This document shows, piece after piece, positions 9,324 through 16,478 of a DNA stretch of 64,000 nt. Below the pieces are notes generated by a model, which was not told the origin of the DNA, ran no database searches, and saw only the letters and a program-made list of their open reading frames with translations. A program made the translations under genes and the position numbers. The stretch comes from Sphingosinicella microcystinivorans (lineage in GTDB: Bacteria > Pseudomonadota > Alphaproteobacteria > Sphingomonadales > Sphingomonadaceae): positions 1,350,945 through 1,414,944 of the forward strand of contig NZ_RBWX01000007.1 of the NCBI RefSeq assembly GCF_003634215.1, in the 5' to 3' direction. Numbering within the stretch: the stretch's first letter is position 1; each line of letters begins with the position of its first letter.

Positions 9324-11311
9324 CAGAAGGCCTGCCCGATGGAAACATAGACGGCGACGCGCGAATCGCCCTTCTGCCGGTTGAGCGGGGTCGCGACGTC
9401 GATGCGGACGGGCCCGAAGTTCGTGTAGTAGCGCGCGCCGATGCCGGCGCCGAACTGCAGGTCGCGGAAGCGGGGGTAGGGGCGCGTGTCGATCTGACCC
9501 GCGTCGATGAACGGTACGACGCCGAAGTTGCCGAAGCGGTAGCGCGCTTCGAGGCTGAACTCCATGAGGCTGCGGCCGCCGAGCGGATCGCCGTCGGCAT
9601 CCTGCGGACCGACGTCCTGATAGCCATAGCCGCGCACCGATCCGCCGCCGCCCGCGTAGAAACGGCGCGATGGCGCAATGCGCGAGCGCGTGGCGCCGAA
9701 GATCGTCCCGAACCGCGCGCGGCCCGCGAAGACGAGCTTGTCCTCCATCATCGGCAGATACGCCGAGCCATCCACCTGCGCGCGCGTGTAGCCGAAGAAG
9801 CCGTTCTGGAACGACGCCTCCGGACTTGCCCATCCCCCGAGCCGGAACCCGCGTTTGGGATCGAGCAGGTCGTCGGTCCCATCATAACCGATCTGTACCG
9901 GCGCAGCGACGATGAAGAAGGTGCGAAGCGGCGCGAAGCCGGGTGCGATCCGCAAGCTGCGGTCGCGTTCTTCGGACGCGAGCAGTTCACCGCCGAACCT
10001 GTATGTCCACGCCTTCTGCCAGATCAGGTTGGTTTCACGCTCGATGAACGCGCCGATGCCGAGCGTGCGGGCGTAATAAGCGTCACGGTCTTCGACGCTG
10101 GCTTCCACGCGCGCGGCGAGCGTGCGGTCTCGCTGTTTCCAGTTCGACCGGCGAAGATCCGCGGAAAGTCGCTGCTCCTGCGTGCCGAGCACGCCGCGGA
10201 ACGTAACCTGTCCTTGCGGGCGAATGAGATTCCGATGTTGCCAGCTTGCTTCAACCCGGAAACCGTCGGTCGTGCTGTAGCCGATCTGTCCGGCGAGCGT
10301 GCGCTGCGGGGCAGGGGTGAGCACGACGGCGAGATTGACGGGCGTTGTGCCGTCCGCCTGCGGCTCTCCGCGCTCCGGCGTTATGCTGACCGTGCTGACG
10401 AGGCCCGTTGCGATGAGCGCGCGGCGCAAATCCTCGATCTCGCTCGTATCATAAGGGTCGCCCGGCTTGAAACGGGCGAGGCGACCGATGTGCTTGGCGC
10501 TGAACAGGGGATCGCCGTCGACCCGAATCTCCCCGAAGCGGGAATTGTCGCCAAGCTTCACGTTCAGGGCATAGGTCGCCGTGCGCGTATCGTGATCGAC
10601 GATGATGTCCGGGGTTTCAACGTCCGCGAACGGGAAGCCGCTTTCGCCGAGGCCGAGGCGAAGCCGGTCCAGCGCAGCGTTCACGTCGTTGGCGACGAGC
10701 GGCTGCTTTTCCTTGAGATCGAGCTTCTGCTCGACAAGCGCGCGTTCCGCCTCGTCGTCCACGTTGATCTGGATGTCGCCAAGAGCGTAGCGCGGACCGG
10801 TGTCGACTGTGGTGGTGACCTGAACGCGACCATCCCGCGCGGTGGGATCGACATCTATGACGATTTCCGGGTCGTAATAGCCTTCCGCGCGGAGCAGGCG
10901 CATGAGCAGCTCCGTATCCGTGCGCGCGCGCCTTTGCAGCTCGGCAAGCGACGGCACGGTCTTGCCGCGCCCGGCGTAAAGCGCCGAAAGCGACTTGAAG
11001 GCGTCGGCGACCTTCAGGCGGCCGATCGGTCCAAGATCGAAATCATAACGGATATCGACGGGTGCTTCCTGCGTCTCGAGCGCGACGTCGGCGTCGGCGG
11101 CCTCCTCAGCGAAGAGGTCTTTCCATTCCTCCTCGATCTCGGGAAGCTCAGGGAGCGGGACGCGCGGGCTGGTTCTCTGCTCGTCAGCGTCCGAGGTGTC
11201 GGGGGAGGGCGTTTCGCCCGCCGCCGGGGGTACGGTCTGCTGCGCCGCTGCCGGCGACGACAGGAAGAGCGCAATAGCCGTGATACTGGTGCCGATCAGC
11301 GCTCGATACAT
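9323..11311 (-). CDS. tamA: Outer-membrane assembly factor TamA (Omp85/BamA family)
   Basis: A 662-residue protein with a signal peptide (residues 1-24, ending SPAAAQQ), a Pro/Glu-rich linker (25-75), about three POTRA domains (80-330) and a 16-strand Omp85 barrel. The barrel carries the family motif region near GAGGSVRGYGYQ, where RGY is the conserved lid-lock sequence. It ends in the expected aromatic residue (SIGQAF). It inserts autotransporters and other barrels together with TamB, whose gene overlaps its stop codon. Slightly longer than enterobacterial TamA (about 577), as is common in alphaproteobacteria. Confidence 0.93.
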   Translation of the reverse strand: MYRALIGTSITAIALFLSSPAAAQQTVPPAAGETPSPDTSDADEQRTSPRVPLPELPEIEEEWKDLFAEEAADADVALETQEAPVDIRYDFDLGPIGRLKVADAFKSLSALYAGRGKTVPSLAELQRRARTDTELLMRLLRAEGYYDPEIVIDVDPTARDGRVQVTTTVDTGPRYALGDIQINVDDEAERALVEQKLDLKEKQPLVANDVNAALDRLRLGLGESGFPFADVETPDIIVDHDTRTATYALNVKLGDNSRFGEIRVDGDPLFSAKHIGRLARFKPGDPYDTSEIEDLRRALIATGLVSTVSITPERGEPQADGTTPVNLAVVLTPAPQRTLAGQIGYSTTDGFRVEASWQHRNLIRPQGQVTFRGVLGTQEQRLSADLRRSNWKQRDRTLAARVEASVEDRDAYYARTLGIGAFIERETNLIWQKAWTYRFGGELLASEERDRSLRIAPGFAPLRTFFIVAAPVQIGYDGTDDLLDPKRGFRLGGWASPEASFQNGFFGYTRAQVDGSAYLPMMEDKLVFAGRARFGTIFGATRSRIAPSRRFYAGGGGSVRGYGYQDVGPQDADGDPLGGRSLMEFSLEARYRFGNFGVVPFIDAGQIDTRPYPRFRDLQFGAGIGARYYTNFGPVRIDVATPLNRQKGDSRVAVYVSIGQAF

Positions 11312-11395
11312 TACACGGGTCTAGCCGAAGCCGGCCCCGCGCCGGTAGGGGAATCTTGCTGGCTTTCCGCCTCGGCCTATCGGCTCATCGACGGA

Positions 11396-11665
11396 TCAGT
11401 GCACTTCGCCGACGACGTCCTCAAGCTGGAGCAGCATGATGGCACGCTCGACCTGCCGCCAGCGGCAGAAAAGGTTGAGATTGCCGGAATCGCGGTAGCG
11501 ATCGGCGATGGTAGCGGCTTCGACGACAGCGTCGTCACCGAACTTGGCGATCAGGCTCGAGGCATCCTCGAGCGAACCGCGATCATGTATGGCAAGCAAT
11601 TGCATTGGAGATAACCCCCGCCTATCCTGTTCCTGCAGCTTCACCAGCAAGGCTGATGCCAGCAT
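11396..11665 (-). CDS. Small conserved-looking cytoplasmic protein, function unknown
   Basis: Predicted 89 residues from ATG 11665; an in-frame TTG at 11683 would add six. It is soluble, acidic and helical (LASALLVKLQEQDRRGL, SSLIAKFGDDAVVEAATIADRY). It has no cysteine cluster, signal or membrane segment. The balanced composition and well-formed helices argue for a real gene. It follows tamA-tamB promoter territory in divergent-like position but shares no operon with them. No family was recognised. Confidence 0.55.
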   Translation of the reverse strand: MLASALLVKLQEQDRRGLSPMQLLAIHDRGSLEDASSLIAKFGDDAVVEAATIADRYRDSGNLNLFCRWRQVERAIMLLQLEDVVGEVH

Positions 11666-11783
11666 CCAATCGCCTGAATTCAAAAGGCTTTTATTGTTTC
11701 GCTGACTGCATGGCCTGTCCGGCCTGTTTCATGGCGGGACAGTTGGTGCACAAACCGACCTGTAGGTATCGAAGGAATGAGAA

Positions 11784-11966
11784 ATGCAGGCTGAACGGCC
11801 GGGCCACGATCAAGGCTCTCCAGCAGGACTGTTCATTGCGCTTGGGCTCTTTGCAGGGACGGGATTCGGCGTCGCGTGGCATCAGGCCATGCTTGGAGCC
11901 GTCATCGGCATGGGCGCCGGAATCCTGCTTGCGGTTTTGTGGACCGTGTTCAGGCGAAAGCGCTGA
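11784..11966 (+). CDS. Small two-helix membrane protein
   Basis: Sixty residues with two hydrophobic segments (about 15-30 and 36-55) joined by a short loop. Both carry small-residue spacing (GLFAGTGFG, GAVIGMGAGI) suited to helix packing, and the protein ends in the positive tail RRKR. The purine-rich AAGGAATGAGAA precedes ATG. It is convergent with the S24-fold gene, whose stop lies three bases away. Function unknown. Confidence 0.6.
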   Translation: MQAERPGHDQGSPAGLFIALGLFAGTGFGVAWHQAMLGAVIGMGAGILLAVLWTVFRRKR

Positions 11967-11969
11967 ATT

Positions 11970-12623
11970 TCAGCGCAGTTCGCGGCCCACCCAGATCACG
12001 CGGCCCACGATATCGAGGCTTTCGGGCGGACAGTCCTCCCAGTCGGGCCAGCCCGGGTTGTCGCTCTTGATGGCGATGCCCTGTGTTGCCGGGTTCCGCG
12101 TCAACCGCTTCACGACCATGTTGCCGCCGCTGCGCAGCGCATAGATGCCGTCGCGCAGGGTCTCGGCGCCGTCTGCCGTGTCGACGAGCACGGGGTCGCC
12201 GTGGGAAAGTGTCGGATGCATCGCGTCGCCCGCGATGCGCAACACCGAGAGCGCCTGCGGATTGCCGCTGCACAGCCCGGTGATCCATCGCGCCTGAAAC
12301 GCGAGCGCAGCCTCGGCCCCGTCTCCGGAAGAATCGAGAGTGGGTATGAGCAGGTAATCGTCCACCGCCGCAGCCTCGGCAGCGTGGGCGATGACGGCCT
12401 GTCCGACGCGCGCCGGAGGCCCGCCAAGCACATGCTCGGGCACATCAAAATGACGCGCGAGCGTCCGCCGATCATCCTCATCGAGCTTACGGGGCACACC
12501 GCGCCGGATGAACTGCTGAATATAGGTGGGATTACGGCCAATGAGGCGCGACACCGACGCGTAATCTTCTCCGCGGGCGTGAATGAGCGTGTCGAGCGTT
12601 CGGCGAACCGCGGCGGCGTTCAG
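11970..12623 (-). CDS. S24/LexA-fold repressor-like protein lacking the catalytic serine
   Basis: Resembles phage-type repressors: an N-terminal DNA-binding segment (SRLIGRNPTYIQQFIRRG) and a C-terminal S24 peptidase fold. In the family the nucleophile sits in GDSM; here the text is GDAM (Ala134, codon GCG where Ser would be TCG). The general-base lysine (VVKRL, Lys172) is kept. Self-cleavage is therefore not expected. The coding frame is homologous-looking well upstream of the first GTG (12554): codons for TLDTLIHARGEDYAS precede it. The only start near the excellent box GGAGGGAGG (12631-12639) is CTG at 12623, giving 217 residues. The alternative start is GTG 12554 (194 residues), which would cut the DNA-binding domain. 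Confidence 0.75.
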   Translation of the reverse strand: MNAAAVRRTLDTLIHARGEDYASVSRLIGRNPTYIQQFIRRGVPRKLDEDDRRTLARHFDVPEHVLGGPPARVGQAVIAHAAEAAAVDDYLLIPTLDSSGDGAEAALAFQARWITGLCSGNPQALSVLRIAGDAMHPTLSHGDPVLVDTADGAETLRDGIYALRSGGNMVVKRLTRNPATQGIAIKSDNPGWPDWEDCPPESLDIVGRVIWVGRELR

Positions 12624-12814
12624 GGCGTGCCTCCCTCCGGCAAATAATGATCGTTTTTATCCTAGACTTGTGGCGTTTGTATAGATTGCAAACCCGCCAG
12701 CCAGCGGCTCGGCGCCCTACAAAAGCCGCGATGACGCTCCATATTATGTGCATTGACGCCCTTGGCAGATGCGGGGTACTTCCCGCTACACAAGGGGGAA
12801 CGGATGACTTGCAT

Positions 12815-12829
12815 GTGCGTACTATGCAC
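12815..12829. promoter_or_regulatory. Possible operator GTGC-N7-GCAC
   Basis: A short dyad (GTGC, seven bases, GCAC) lies in the 233-base region between the divergent S24-fold gene and the small membrane-protein genes. It is 28 bases before the ATG at 12857. It would suit an operator of the S24-fold repressor, but the arms are only four bases long. Confidence 0.2.
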
Positions 12830-12856
12830 TAAGTCGTCCATGCGAAAGGCCAACAT

Positions 12857-13057
12857 ATGCGCTCGAAATTGCATCATGCAAAAAAGGCGGTATCGTTCGG
12901 ATTGACGCTGAAGGCCACTATCGGAATGAGCCTCGCTACCCTTGCATTGTTTGGGGTTACTGTGCCGGAATTTGGCATAGAGCCCACTATTGCGGGGCAG
13001 GGTGTGGCGGCAACCGTGGGAGGAATCCTTGGGGCTGTTCTGGCCCTGAAAGGATAG
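12857..13057 (+). CDS. Small membrane protein, first of a pair
   Basis: Sixty-six residues: a basic N-terminus (MRSKLHHAKKA), one hydrophobic segment (about 17-36), and a second glycine-rich one (48-64, ATVGGILGAVLALKG). Purines (GCGAAAGG) lie upstream. The stop codon is immediately followed by the start of the next small membrane-protein gene, so the two are almost certainly an operon. Base composition is softer than the flanks, consistent with an accessory patch. Function unknown; a holin-like or toxin-like role is possible but unsupported. Confidence 0.55.
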   Translation: MRSKLHHAKKAVSFGLTLKATIGMSLATLALFGVTVPEFGIEPTIAGQGVAATVGGILGAVLALKG

Positions 13058-13375
13058 TTGCCCCCATATCCCACCGATTCAGCAGGCTTGTACCGCTGGA
13101 TTCTGGTCTTTCTGGTGGGCTACCTCATTCTGGCATATTTCCTACGCGCGATGCGGACCCGCCAATTGGGCAGCAATGGCAATGAGTTTTTGCTAGCCCA
13201 AATTTTCAATGGAACGACCTTTGCAGGGTCATCATCCATCGTCTGGGGCATCCTAGACCCATCGGTGATGATCGTTATCGGCGAAACCACCATGTTCTTG
13301 CTGGTCGCCGGGGTGGCAGGCATGGGTTACGCGCTTCGTGAACTGGCAAAGCTGCTTAGGCATCAGAGTTTTTAG
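13058..13375 (+). CDS. Small membrane protein, second of a pair
   Basis: About 105 residues from TTG 13058, which abuts the previous stop codon (TAG then TTG). AAAGGA at the end of the previous gene serves as Shine-Dalgarno. Three hydrophobic stretches are visible (about 13-29, 53-70 and 76-92). The C-terminus is short and basic. It is convergent with, and overlaps by four bases, the 47-residue gene on the minus strand. No family was recognised. Confidence 0.55.
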   Translation: MPPYPTDSAGLYRWILVFLVGYLILAYFLRAMRTRQLGSNGNEFLLAQIFNGTTFAGSSSIVWGILDPSVMIVIGETTMFLLVAGVAGMGYALRELAKLLRHQSF

Positions 13376-13515
13376 CCGCTGGACTTCTCCGGCGCCGGTT
13401 TCTGGCTAGCCACCTTCCGCAGCCTATCCTCCCACGCCTTCTCATCCTCGTCACACTCTAGATCGCGCGCCGCTTCCTTGAACTTGTCGGATTGGGGTTT
13501 GGGCTTGTCGGTCAT
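13372..13515 (-). CDS. 47-residue charged protein, third gene of a PIN cassette
   Basis: ATG at 13515 overlaps the stop codon of the PIN gene (ATGA), so translation is coupled. The product starts MTDKPKPQSDKFKEAARDLE and continues with an acidic block CDEDEKAWEDRL and a Lys/Pro-rich tail. It has no membrane segment. I recall similar small proteins of the pattern DKFKEAARELECDEDE as widespread uncharacterised proteins of alphaproteobacteria; this is memory, not a search. It may be a partner or antitoxin-like factor for the PIN protein, but an antitoxin downstream of the toxin would be unusual. Confidence 0.75.
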   Translation of the reverse strand: MTDKPKPQSDKFKEAARDLECDEDEKAWEDRLRKVASQKPAPEKSSG

Positions 13516-14048
13516 CTTAATGGTAGCCCCATAGATCGGGAAAATGGCTTCTCAATAACAATGGGATATCGGCCCGCAACGTTTCCGCTAAGAGGGATAA
13601 GCCCACGCTTTGGCCGCGACCTAGTATTCGGCACGTCCTTTTCATCAAACGTAAACATTCGCGGGCAGTCGTAGTAAATCGCCGTAGCAAGATGAATCGC
13701 GTCGGGAAGCTCAAGCGTCGGCAAGTTGGTCGTACCCGCCTGCTTTTCCGATTGATAATAATTCCGTATTTCTGTCGCGATCTCTAGTATTGGAGACGAT
13801 ACATCTTTTGTTTGGACTTTTGGGGGCCTAATCAATCGATCCATAATCAGCTTTTGCTGATCCGTGAGTGTGCATTCTAAAATCTCCCCCTTTGTTAGAG
13901 CGGAAGTAACCGCGATAACTTCCTTCCGCTCCAACTCACCCGCAAAACCGGAGACATGGAGAGACTCGTCCCCCTGTCGCTGCTCTCCGGTGAGCATCGC
14001 TATGAACACGCAAGTGTCGACATAAATGATCGGCTTAATGCCAGCCAT
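13512..14048 (-). CDS. PIN-domain protein (putative ribonuclease)
   Basis: A 178-residue protein. It begins with YVDTCVFIAML, the first PIN aspartate motif (Asp10). It has a conserved Glu in KGEILECTL (about 54-58) and a third acidic cluster LELPDAIHLATAI (Asp115), the usual D/E/D(D) metal site of PIN nucleases, then the late MFTFDEKD strand. It differs from classic VapC in length (178 against about 130). It overlaps the upstream 261-residue gene by 14 bases and the downstream 47-residue gene by four. No ribbon-helix-helix or AbrB-type antitoxin is next to it. Confidence 0.85.
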   Translation of the reverse strand: MAGIKPIIYVDTCVFIAMLTGEQRQGDESLHVSGFAGELERKEVIAVTSALTKGEILECTLTDQQKLIMDRLIRPPKVQTKDVSSPILEIATEIRNYYQSEKQAGTTNLPTLELPDAIHLATAIYYDCPRMFTFDEKDVPNTRSRPKRGLIPLSGNVAGRYPIVIEKPFSRSMGLPLR

Positions 14049-14820
14049 GCCTCACTTTTCTCGTGAAATCTTCGGAGGCCAGCCCCCCTGTGGCATTTGG
14101 AGCCATCCCTAAAATATCTATGAAACTGGGCTGATCTTCGTCCATGACTTCGATCTTAGTGGCCCGCGCTTCATAAGGAAACTTCTCACGCCACCTGTAT
14201 TTAAGCTCACCCTCAATGATAACATAGCGGCCAAGAGCAGGCCGGACCTTGGCCAACAAGTCGTCTTCGAATTTGCAAGAAACGCGAGAGGCTCCCACGA
14301 TGGGATATAGTCCAAACGTGTTTTTCTTGCCGTGAACGTTCACCGCTTCCAGCATTCCGTCAACCGTGCCTTCGGCGCTAGTGTCTTCCCCAAAGACACT
14401 TTCGATCCTTTTGCGCGCCTCTAGATCGATCAAAATAGTACGCCCGAACGCTTCTAATGTCGCACTTCTCACGCTCTTTCCGACCACAGCAGCAAAGTCT
14501 CTTAGGGCTTCGAAAACGGGCCGCTCAAACTCTCTTGGGGCCTGTCCGCCAACCACGACCGCCTCGATGCCTCTAAAAAAACTGGACAGGTCAACTGGTC
14601 GGTCGTCGGCGCCTATCGTCTCCATCACGACGGTTGCGGGGCTATTCATGTGAAGCTTCACAATACGGGCATCGACTGCGCCCCGCGCTTCAGACAGCGC
14701 CAGGAGTTGACGAAGCGCATCGACTTGTTTGATGAAATCAGCGGCAGACAGAGAGTGGTCATCCCCGCCACTTGGGCGGATGACTACACTCACCTGATCG
14801 GGGCAATCAAAATCCGCCAT
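14035..14820 (-). CDS. Uncharacterised 261-residue protein, first gene of a PIN cassette
   Basis: A soluble mixed alpha/beta protein without signal or membrane segment. The N-terminal half (VSVVIRPSGGDDHSLSAADFIKQV) and the C-terminal half (KFEDDLLAKVRPALGRYVIIEGELKYR) look like two domains; the second has the strand-turn pattern of a small beta-barrel. No catalytic motif was recognised. Its stop codon lies inside the PIN gene, so the two are translationally coupled. The gene probably provides the specificity or restraint partner of the PIN nuclease; that is inference. Confidence 0.75.
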   Translation of the reverse strand: MADFDCPDQVSVVIRPSGGDDHSLSAADFIKQVDALRQLLALSEARGAVDARIVKLHMNSPATVVMETIGADDRPVDLSSFFRGIEAVVVGGQAPREFERPVFEALRDFAAVVGKSVRSATLEAFGRTILIDLEARKRIESVFGEDTSAEGTVDGMLEAVNVHGKKNTFGLYPIVGASRVSCKFEDDLLAKVRPALGRYVIIEGELKYRWREKFPYEARATKIEVMDEDQPSFIDILGMAPNATGGLASEDFTRKVRHGWH

Positions 14821-14911
14821 AGGCGGATTCTAACTCGCCCCCGACTCGCGGTAAAGCCTTCATTTTCGGTGCGGTTTCGTATGCCATCGGCTTCGATACC
14901 GCTTCCCGCCT

Positions 14912-15850
14912 TTAGGCGCTTTCGGCGGCCCGGATACCAGCTGACCTATAAGTGAGGCGCTTGCCAGCGATGCCCTTCACCGCTTCGGTCGAACGATCCT
15001 TGTCATTGTAGCCGTTGGCCTCACGGAAGCTGTAACGGAACTCAAACTCCGCAAGGTAGCGGTGCAGGTGCTTCTCCGCGCAATGCTGGTACACGCCGCG
15101 CATACCGCGCTTGAAGATGCTGAAAGCGCCTTCCACGGTGTTCGTGGTCACGTCGCCGCGCACATATTCCTTCTCGTAGTGGTGGACGGCCTGATGGTCG
15201 GCGAACTCGCGGCCAACCTTGCGGTAGATCATCGATTCGTCCGTCATCAGGCGGGCCTCGCGGGCAATGTTCGCCATGACAATCGGCTGAATAAGCTTGC
15301 CGGACGCCTTCTCGACGTGAAACAGGCGGCTACGGCCTGTCTCGCGGTCGACGAGGCCGAGAACCGCCATCTTGTGATGGTACGCGCCCTTGATCGGGGC
15401 GCCAGCCTTGCGGCCAATGAACGTTTCATCGACTTCCACCGCGCCGCCGTTGCCGCCGAACGGCGCAAGGTCGCCGGAACGCATGGCTTCACGGATGCGG
15501 TGTGCCAGAAACCACGCCGTCTTATAGGTGACTTCCAGAACACGGTGCAGCTGGTGGGCGCTGATGCCCTTCTTGCTGCTCGTCATCAGGTACACGGCCT
15601 GCAACATCTTGTGCAGCGGCATACGGGCATGCTCGAACACCGTGCCGACCTTGACCGTGAACTGACCTTTGCAGTGGCCGCACTTCTTGAGGCCGATGCG
15701 AACGCGCTTCCCAGGGTTCGGTTTGATCGACGAAATGCGATCGGTTGCGCCGCAATGCGGGCACGTCGGTCCCTCTGGCCAAATCACGCCTTCAAGGTAG
15801 GCGAAGGCAGCTTCTTCGTTGTGGAAGTAGGGCTTGCTGAGAACCGACAT
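14912..15850 (-). CDS. IS1595-family (ISXO2-like) transposase
   Basis: A 312-residue protein with an N-terminal zinc ribbon (CPHCGATD, residues 31-38, and CGHCKGQF) and the DDE-type ISXO2-like domain. The stretch VEVDETFIGRKAG holds the first Asp, LMTDESMIY the second, and TNTVEGAFSIFKRGMRGVYQHCAEKHLHRYLAEF carries the conserved N-E and H-x-x-R-Y-L-x-E region. It is full length for the family and shows no frameshift. I could not find convincing terminal inverted repeats or a target duplication around it, so the borders of the element are unknown and it may be a lone resident transposase. Confidence 0.9.
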   Translation of the reverse strand: MSVLSKPYFHNEEAAFAYLEGVIWPEGPTCPHCGATDRISSIKPNPGKRVRIGLKKCGHCKGQFTVKVGTVFEHARMPLHKMLQAVYLMTSSKKGISAHQLHRVLEVTYKTAWFLAHRIREAMRSGDLAPFGGNGGAVEVDETFIGRKAGAPIKGAYHHKMAVLGLVDRETGRSRLFHVEKASGKLIQPIVMANIAREARLMTDESMIYRKVGREFADHQAVHHYEKEYVRGDVTTNTVEGAFSIFKRGMRGVYQHCAEKHLHRYLAEFEFRYSFREANGYNDKDRSTEAVKGIAGKRLTYRSAGIRAAESA

Positions 15851-15863
15851 GTCTTTGACTCCG

Positions 15864-15962
15864 TTGTAGGAATCTTATGTCATGCCTCTAGTGGGTTTGC
15901 AAGGTATATAATCGCCAGACTTGTAGGAAATCGCTTCATAGTTGTTTTTTTCCTACAGGAAA
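15864..15962. promoter_or_regulatory. Three copies of a TGTAGGAA motif, the last a palindrome
   Basis: TTGTAGGAATC (15864-15874), TTGTAGGAAATC (15921-15932) and the palindrome TTTCCTACAGGAAA (15949-15962) lie between the divergent transposase and the 58-residue helix-turn-helix-like gene. The last copy sits directly before that gene's ribosome-binding site. A TATAAT at 15907-15912 falls between copies one and two. The arrangement looks like an autoregulatory operator array. Confidence 0.45.
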
Positions 15963-15975
15963 TGGGAGAAAAGCA

Positions 15976-16152
15976 ATGTCGCTGTTGTTTCAAATCGAAC
16001 GTTGCCTGAAACGCACACGTCTGACGCCCACGCGCTTCGGGCGAAACGCCATCGGCGATCCTCGGTTGGTGTTCGATCTCCGTCGCGGCCGCGAGCCGCG
16101 ACCCCGCACCATGGCGCGCATCGAGGCCTATATTCGCGGGCTCGGCGCCTGA
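15976..16152 (+). CDS. 58-residue helix-turn-helix-like protein
   Basis: Begins MSLLFQIERCLKRTRLTPTR and continues FGRNAIGDPRLVFDLRRG, then a basic helix ending AYIRGLGA. The middle resembles the recognition part of a phage-type repressor: a turn at NAIGDP followed by a basic helix. I recall short sphingomonad proteins of the pattern xTRFGREAxxDPRFVxDLRRGRE. GGGAGA precedes ATG with good spacing. The stop overlaps the next start as TGATG. It is short for a full repressor, so it may bind DNA as a multimer or with its partner. The upstream motif array supports a regulatory role. Confidence 0.75.
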   Translation: MSLLFQIERCLKRTRLTPTRFGRNAIGDPRLVFDLRRGREPRPRTMARIEAYIRGLGA

Positions 16153-16478
16153 TGCCGTGCCCGCTGATGCGAACGGTGAGAGGCCGTCTGAAGGCCTGCA
16201 CGGATGCGCTTCACGGCGCGGTTGAAACCTATGATGCCGTGCCCTGGGCGAGCGCGACGTTCGAAGGGCAGCGACACGCTTTCACACTCCGAATCGACGG
16301 CGACGCGGAGAGCGTCGACCGTGCGGTGCTGCGCGTGTGCGGCACGCTGCTGGGCGAGGAGATCGACCTTCCCGGCGAACTCGTCGCCGACCTTGTGATC
16401 ATCGGCGAGGACAGTCTGCGGCATGGGGCGATGCAGGCGCGGCGCCTGCATTTCGAAGCGCTTACCGTGCGCGACTGA
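16152..16478 (+). CDS. Uncharacterised 108-residue protein coupled to the small HTH gene
   Basis: Starts at ATG 16152 inside the previous stop (TGATG), so the two are translated together. It is a soluble acidic alpha/beta protein; strands such as HAFTLRIDGD and helices such as ESVDRAVLRVCGTLLGEE are evident. No family was recognised. Its end overlaps the convergent glycosyltransferase gene by 17 bases. A longer reading from 15942 on the same frame would swallow the 58-residue gene and lacks a ribosome-binding site, so I reject it. Confidence 0.6.
   Translation: MPCPLMRTVRGRLKACTDALHGAVETYDAVPWASATFEGQRHAFTLRIDGDAESVDRAVLRVCGTLLGEEIDLPGELVADLVIIGEDSLRHGAMQARRLHFEALTVRD

Noticed and set aside
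9324-9833. Extended N-terminus of TamB
   Set aside because: The extra 170 residues overlap tamA in another frame and are Arg-rich without family character; the TGATG-coupled ATG at 9323 begins the membrane anchor at the right place.
14821-15975. Complete IS1595 element with terminal inverted repeats
   Set aside because: The transposase is intact, but no matching inverted ends or target duplication could be found by eye, so only the gene is annotated.
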